NCBI GenBank assembly: GCA_900765705.1
Contig: CAAFSR010000244.1
Span: 1-8,592, forward strand
Source: an uncultured Faecalibacterium sp.
GTDB taxonomy: Bacteria; Bacillota; Clostridia; Oscillospirales; Ruminococcaceae
DNA: 8,592 nt
Direction of reading: 5' to 3'
Within the stretch, counting starts at the first letter, position 1. The number at the start of each line of letters is the position of its first letter. Positions 3,415-8,592 of the stretch are shown here, piece by piece. The position numbers and the translations under genes were made by a program. Under the pieces are notes generated by a model. That model saw nothing but the letters and a program-made list of their open reading frames with translations. It was not told the DNA's origin and did no database searches.

Positions 3415-4849
3415 AAAACTCAGCCACTCCTTTTTTCCGGTCCAGTACCTCCGCAAAGCGCTGGATATACTCGTTCGGATACTTAAAGTTGAAGATGCGC
3501 TGCATCCGTTTGCCCCCATCGGCCACCAGTTTGGTGCTGCCGCCTGCACCGGCCGAAAGGATGGTCTGGACTTCCTCCATGATATAGATATTATAGTAAC
3601 CCTCGTGACCCGGCTTGCACCAGCCCACGTTTTCCAGATTTTGCAGCGTATTCTTCTGTCGGTAGAGATAATAAGGACGATACCCCGCCTCGGCCAGCAG
3701 CCGGCATTTTTCCAGCATGGCGGCTACATCCGCGTAGTCGTTCTCCTTCTGGTCCTCGATGACGATGCGGGAGGCCCGCTTGAGGGTAAGGGTGTGCACC
3801 GTGATATTCTCCGGCTGCAGCGCAATGGCCTGCCGCAGGCTGTGCTCAAAGCCCTCCACCGTATCCCCGGGCAGACCGGCAATGAGGTCCATGTTGATAT
3901 CCTCGTGCCCGGCGCGGCGGGCATCGGCGTAGCAAGCCAGAATATCCTGCGCCGAATGCTTGCGCCCGATGTTGGCCAGTACCTCGTCCGAGAAGGTCTG
4001 CGGGTTGATGGAGATACGGGTAGCGCCGTATTCCTTGATAACGGCCAGCTTTTCGGCATCGGTGCAGTCCGGGCGGCCCGCCTCCACGGTATATTCTACG
4101 ACCTTGCTCAGGTCAAAATTCTCCCTTACGGTGCCCATGAGCTGCCGCAGCTGGGCAGCGGAAAGGCTGGTGGGTGTGCCGCCGCCGATGTAGATGCTGC
4201 ACAGGGTCAGCCCGGCCCGCTCGGCCTGCACCCGGATCTCTTCTACCTCCCTGCACAGGCAGTCCACATAGGGCTGCACCATCTTGCGGTCGCGGTCCAG
4301 ATTGCAGCTGACAAAACTACAATAGCTGCACCGGGAGGGGCAGAACGGGATGCCGATATACAGGCTATAGGTCTTGGGCGCGCTGCCCACCTGCAGGATC
4401 GGCTCCTGCAGGTCGGCAATTTCCTTCGCCATTTCGTATTTTTGTTCCGAGCAGTCGAACCGCTGCAAGAAGAAGCGGTCGATCTGCTCTTCGCTCCACC
4501 CGGCGGCGCGCTTATCGTGGACAAGGCGCACCGGGCGCACACCGGTCATCTTGCCCCATGGCGGGCGGATCCCCGTCCACTGGCGCAGCAGATCGTAGGT
4601 CAGGCTGGCAAGGGCAAATTCCGGCGTTTCGCCGCCCTGCTCCACCGGCAGCGGCAGCGGAGCTTCCAGCGTTTTGCTTTTTTCTCCCTGCCGCACCAGC
4701 ACCCGCAGACCGGTATCGGTCTTTTCTGCCCACAGGCAGTCCTCGGCAGGCTCCGGCGGGGTCAGGGTCAAGGGTGCCATGGGGTAAAACAGGCGGGCAA
4801 GGTGCTCCACCTCGTACCCGGAGGGCAGCCCTGTGATATAGATCTTCAT
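3380..4849 (-). CDS. hemZ: HemZ-type radical SAM protein (coproporphyrinogen dehydrogenase-like)
   Basis: A 489-residue radical SAM enzyme of the HemN/HemW/HemZ family, close in length to B. subtilis HemZ (about 500). A family-specific N-terminal region (1-155) precedes the core, where C170, C174 and C177 (C-P-S-R-C-S-Y-C) would hold the 4Fe-4S cluster, G-G-G-T-P at 222-226 binds SAM, and Y-T-V-E-A-G-R-P-D and I-S-I-N-P-Q-T-F follow. HemZ is annotated as the oxygen-independent coproporphyrinogen III oxidase of heme synthesis. F179 occupies the position of the extra cysteine in HemN's C-x-x-x-C-x-x-C-x-C, as in HemW, so true oxidase activity is unproven. No other heme gene is in view. The start at 4849 has a modest AAAGAGAG site, 12 bp after the upstream stop; the 3' end overlaps the kinase gene. 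Confidence 0.9.
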   Translation of the reverse strand: MKIYITGLPSGYEVEHLARLFYPMAPLTLTPPEPAEDCLWAEKTDTGLRVLVRQGEKSKTLEAPLPLPVEQGGETPEFALASLTYDLLRQWTGIRPPWGKMTGVRPVRLVHDKRAAGWSEEQIDRFFLQRFDCSEQKYEMAKEIADLQEPILQVGSAPKTYSLYIGIPFCPSRCSYCSFVSCNLDRDRKMVQPYVDCLCREVEEIRVQAERAGLTLCSIYIGGGTPTSLSAAQLRQLMGTVRENFDLSKVVEYTVEAGRPDCTDAEKLAVIKEYGATRISINPQTFSDEVLANIGRKHSAQDILACYADARRAGHEDINMDLIAGLPGDTVEGFEHSLRQAIALQPENITVHTLTLKRASRIVIEDQKENDYADVAAMLEKCRLLAEAGYRPYYLYRQKNTLQNLENVGWCKPGHEGYYNIYIMEEVQTILSAGAGGSTKLVADGGKRMQRIFNFKYPNEYIQRFAEVLDRKKGVAEFYDHDLGTETTG

Positions 4850-4861
4850 GTCGTTCTCTCT

Positions 4862-5479
4862 TTAAAAAATGTCGTTGCCGCCGCGCAGGGCGCTGCGGAT
4901 ATAGTAGTTGTTGTCCAGCTCCGTGCCAAAGGTAGAAAATTCGCCGTGACCGGGCAGCACCTGTGTTTCGCGCGGGATGGGCAGCTGTGCCAGCTTGCGC
5001 AGGCTGTCTGCCATCTGTACGCTGCTGCCGTCCTCCAGATCGGTGCGGCCGATGCTGCCCGCAAACAACGTATCACCGCAGAACAGATGCTCGCCGCACA
5101 GCAGCACCACACTGCCGGGGGTGTGCCCGGGGGTGTGCCACGCGGTAAAGCGCAGCTCATCCACCGCGATCTGCTCCCCTTCCGTGTAGCCGCAGTCCGC
5201 AGCGGAAAGCGGGTACATCCGGTCTCCGGCAAGGTCTGCTTTTTCACAGTAGAGGGTGGCGTTCCACTCCGCTTTCAGCGCTGCCGCGCTGCCCACATGG
5301 TCGTAATGACCGTGGGTGCACAGGATGGTGGTAAGGGTGGCGTTGTGCTGCTTTAAAATTTCGTCGTAGCTGTCCGCCTCTGCCGCCGGGTCGATGACCA
5401 CGGCATGGCCTGCGTCGGAAATGAGCAGAAAGGTGTTGGTATACAGCGGCGGTGCCGCAGGAATGTGAAAGCCTTGCAT
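4862..5479 (-). CDS. MBL-fold metal-dependent hydrolase (glyoxalase II-like)
   Basis: A 205-residue metallo-beta-lactamase-fold hydrolase with the complete dinuclear metal set: T-H-G-H-Y-D-H at 55-61 (H56, H58, D60, H61), H119 in T-P-G-H-T-P-G-S, D136 in C-G-D-T-L-F, and H178 in L-P-G-H-G-E. L-F-A-G-S-I-G-R-T-D-L after D136 is typical of the short YcbL/YqgX-type glyoxalase II-like hydrolases, which lack the C-terminal substrate domain of true GloB and act on thioesters such as hydroxyacylglutathione-like compounds. The real substrate is unknown. The ATG at 5479 has AAGGAG five bases upstream; an upstream in-frame ATG at 5500 lies within dtd and is less likely. Two bases separate it from dtd and 12 from hemZ. 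This gene is commonly found between dtd and hemZ in Clostridia. Confidence 0.92.
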   Translation of the reverse strand: MQGFHIPAAPPLYTNTFLLISDAGHAVVIDPAAEADSYDEILKQHNATLTTILCTHGHYDHVGSAAALKAEWNATLYCEKADLAGDRMYPLSAADCGYTEGEQIAVDELRFTAWHTPGHTPGSVVLLCGEHLFCGDTLFAGSIGRTDLEDGSSVQMADSLRKLAQLPIPRETQVLPGHGEFSTFGTELDNNYYIRSALRGGNDIF

Positions 5480-5481
5480 CG

Positions 5482-5943
5482 TTACTCCTTCTTTTTCCAC
5501 TCGTCGGTATCAATGATGATGGTGCAGGGGCCCTCGTTCACCAGCGACACCTGCATGTGCGCGCCGAACTCGCCGTGCTGCACATCTTTAAGGCCGTGCT
5601 TAGCCATCTCGGCAAGGAAGAGCTCGTAAGCATCCACCGAGAGGGGCGGCTTTGCAGCCTTGATAAAGCTGGGACGGTAGCCTTTTTTGGTATCGCCATA
5701 AAGGGTGAACTGGCTGACCACCAGCGCAGAATAGCCCAGATCCCGGGCGCTCAGGTTCAGCTTGCCCTCCGCATCCGGAAAAATGCGCAGACCCGCGCAT
5801 TTATCGGCAAGCTTGGGCACGATGTCCAGCGTGTCTGTGTCCTTGACCCCCAGCAGGATCATGATTCCCGGCCCGATGGCGCGGGGCTCACCGCCTTCCA
5901 CCCGCACACTGGCGGAGGATACGGCCTGAATGACTGCTCGCAT
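5482..5943 (-). CDS. dtd: D-aminoacyl-tRNA deacylase
   Basis: A 153-residue DTD protein of normal family length. It removes D-amino acids, and glycine from mischarged tRNA-Ala, from aminoacyl-tRNA in the cytosol and so guards translation against wrong chirality. The start M-R-A-V-I-Q-A-V-S-S-A-S-V is typical. The two signature motifs are S-Q-F-T-L-Y-G-D (about 77-84) and N-E-G-P-C-T (about 135-140), the latter carrying the Gly-cisPro pair used to select chirality; the usual form is N-x-G-P-V-T, so cysteine replaces valine here. AAGGAG eight bases before ATG 5943 supports the start. The gene starts 4 bp after rel and ends 2 bp before the hydrolase gene, so all three are surely co-transcribed. 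The rel-dtd pairing is old and widespread in Bacillota. Confidence 0.96.
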   Translation of the reverse strand: MRAVIQAVSSASVRVEGGEPRAIGPGIMILLGVKDTDTLDIVPKLADKCAGLRIFPDAEGKLNLSARDLGYSALVVSQFTLYGDTKKGYRPSFIKAAKPPLSVDAYELFLAEMAKHGLKDVQHGEFGAHMQVSLVNEGPCTIIIDTDEWKKKE

Positions 5944-5947
5944 TGCG

Positions 5948-8290
<2,343 letters not shown>

Positions 8291-8592
8291 TTATAGTTCC
8301 TCCAGACATTTCAGGATGGGGGCATCGGCAAGGTTCTTTTTGCCTGCTGTCGGCACCAGCTCCCAGAACTTTGCCCCGCCCTTTTCCGCAGCGGTGATCA
8401 GCCCCACCTGCTCCAAGGCGGTAACTGCCACCAGCGTTTTGCCGGTCTGCTCCTCCCCCAGCTTTGCGCACAGGGGCTGCAGATCCTCGGCGTGCCAGCG
8501 GCGGGCCTGCAGCTCCCGGTACACGGCAATGATATCCGTGCGGGCGGGGGCGATCTGCCGTTTTTGCTCTGCGGTCAGGGGGGTGCCGCGGC
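8291..8592 (-). CDS. recJ: C-terminal end of a RecJ-like single-strand exonuclease (5' end outside the window)
   Basis: An open frame enters from the window edge at 8592 and stops with TAA at 8293-8291, giving about 99 visible residues. The sequence reads as a winged-helix-like tail: T-D-I-I-A-V-Y-R-E-L-Q, then T-L-V-A-V-T-A-L-E-Q-V-G-L-I, then a basic K-K-N-L-A-D-A-P-I-L-K-C-L-E-E-L end. This resembles the C-terminal domain of Bacillota RecJ, a 5'-3' single-strand DNA exonuclease used in repair and recombination. Gene order supports it, since recJ precedes rel (often with apt between) in Bacillota; apt is absent here. The GTG at 8524 is an internal valine, not the start. None of the catalytic DHH motifs are in view, so the name depends on the tail pattern and context. 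Confidence 0.65.
   Translation of the reverse strand, partial: RGTPLTAEQKRQIAPARTDIIAVYRELQARRWHAEDLQPLCAKLGEEQTGKTLVAVTALEQVGLITAAEKGGAKFWELVPTAGKKNLADAPILKCLEEL

Noticed and set aside
940..3486. Long plus-strand open frame of 848 codons
   Set aside because: It runs antisense across hup, mazG, the zinc-ribbon gene and the kinase, crossing their promoters and terminators. The translation is rich in Leu, Arg, Gly and His without any known domain. It is a shadow caused by GC-rich codons.
3415..3549. N-terminal extension of the kinase frame to 3549
   Set aside because: It lies wholly within hemZ, reads as a shadow of that gene, and the ATG at 3414 is preceded by AAAAAGGAG.
3407..5356. Long plus-strand open frame of 649 codons
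   Set aside because: Antisense to hemZ and the MBL-fold gene, with no ribosome binding site that fits and no recognisable domain. The minus-strand genes have complete catalytic motifs.

Overview
The window looks like a chromosomal stretch from a high-GC member of the Clostridia (Bacillota), most like the Oscillospirales/Ruminococcaceae group (Faecalibacterium, Gemmiger or Subdoligranulum relatives). This is inferred from the gene families, the AAGGAG-type ribosome binding sites and the GC-rich codon use, not from a database match. Every gene I can support lies on the minus strand, so transcription runs from high to low coordinates. I see no mobile element, CRISPR array, tRNA or rRNA. No gene-free gap exceeds 300 bases; the two largest (1717-1883 and 2307-2478) hold promoters, a terminator and inverted repeats.

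Region 1 (8592 to 2479) is a tightly packed, probably co-transcribed run: the 3' end of a RecJ-like exonuclease gene, a bifunctional (p)ppGpp synthetase/hydrolase (rel), D-aminoacyl-tRNA deacylase (dtd), a glyoxalase II-like metallo-beta-lactamase-fold hydrolase, a HemZ-type radical SAM protein, and a uridine kinase-family P-loop kinase overlapping the hemZ end. Junctions are 0 to 12 bp or overlap. The recJ-rel-dtd-MBL-hemZ order is a familiar Bacillota/Clostridia neighbourhood that joins stringent response, translation quality control and small-molecule metabolism.

Region 2 (2412 to 1820) is a one-gene unit with its own strong promoter (TTGCAA-17-TATAAT), a leader with two back-to-back dyads and a short ORF, a 140-residue zinc-ribbon protein with an 11-residue-periodic helix, and a strong intrinsic terminator. 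It is the least explained unit here.

Region 3 (1817 to 1) is the clostridial version of the Bacillus yabN-yabO-yabP-yabQ locus. A promoter (TTGAAA-17-TAGAAT), preceded by helically phased A-tracts, drives mazG and hup (HU). An intrinsic terminator follows hup. Next come the S4-domain protein RqcP/YabO, the spore-coat-associated family protein YabP, and the first codons of a gene in the yabQ position. A CATACAAT box just upstream of yabP matches the sporulation sigma-E -10 consensus.

Overall this is mostly conserved housekeeping DNA. The points worth a second look are regulatory sites (sigma-E-like box, phased A-tracts, dyads in leaders), the zinc-ribbon protein, and residue-level oddities in MazG, HemZ and Rel. 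I found no clear candidate for a wholly new system.
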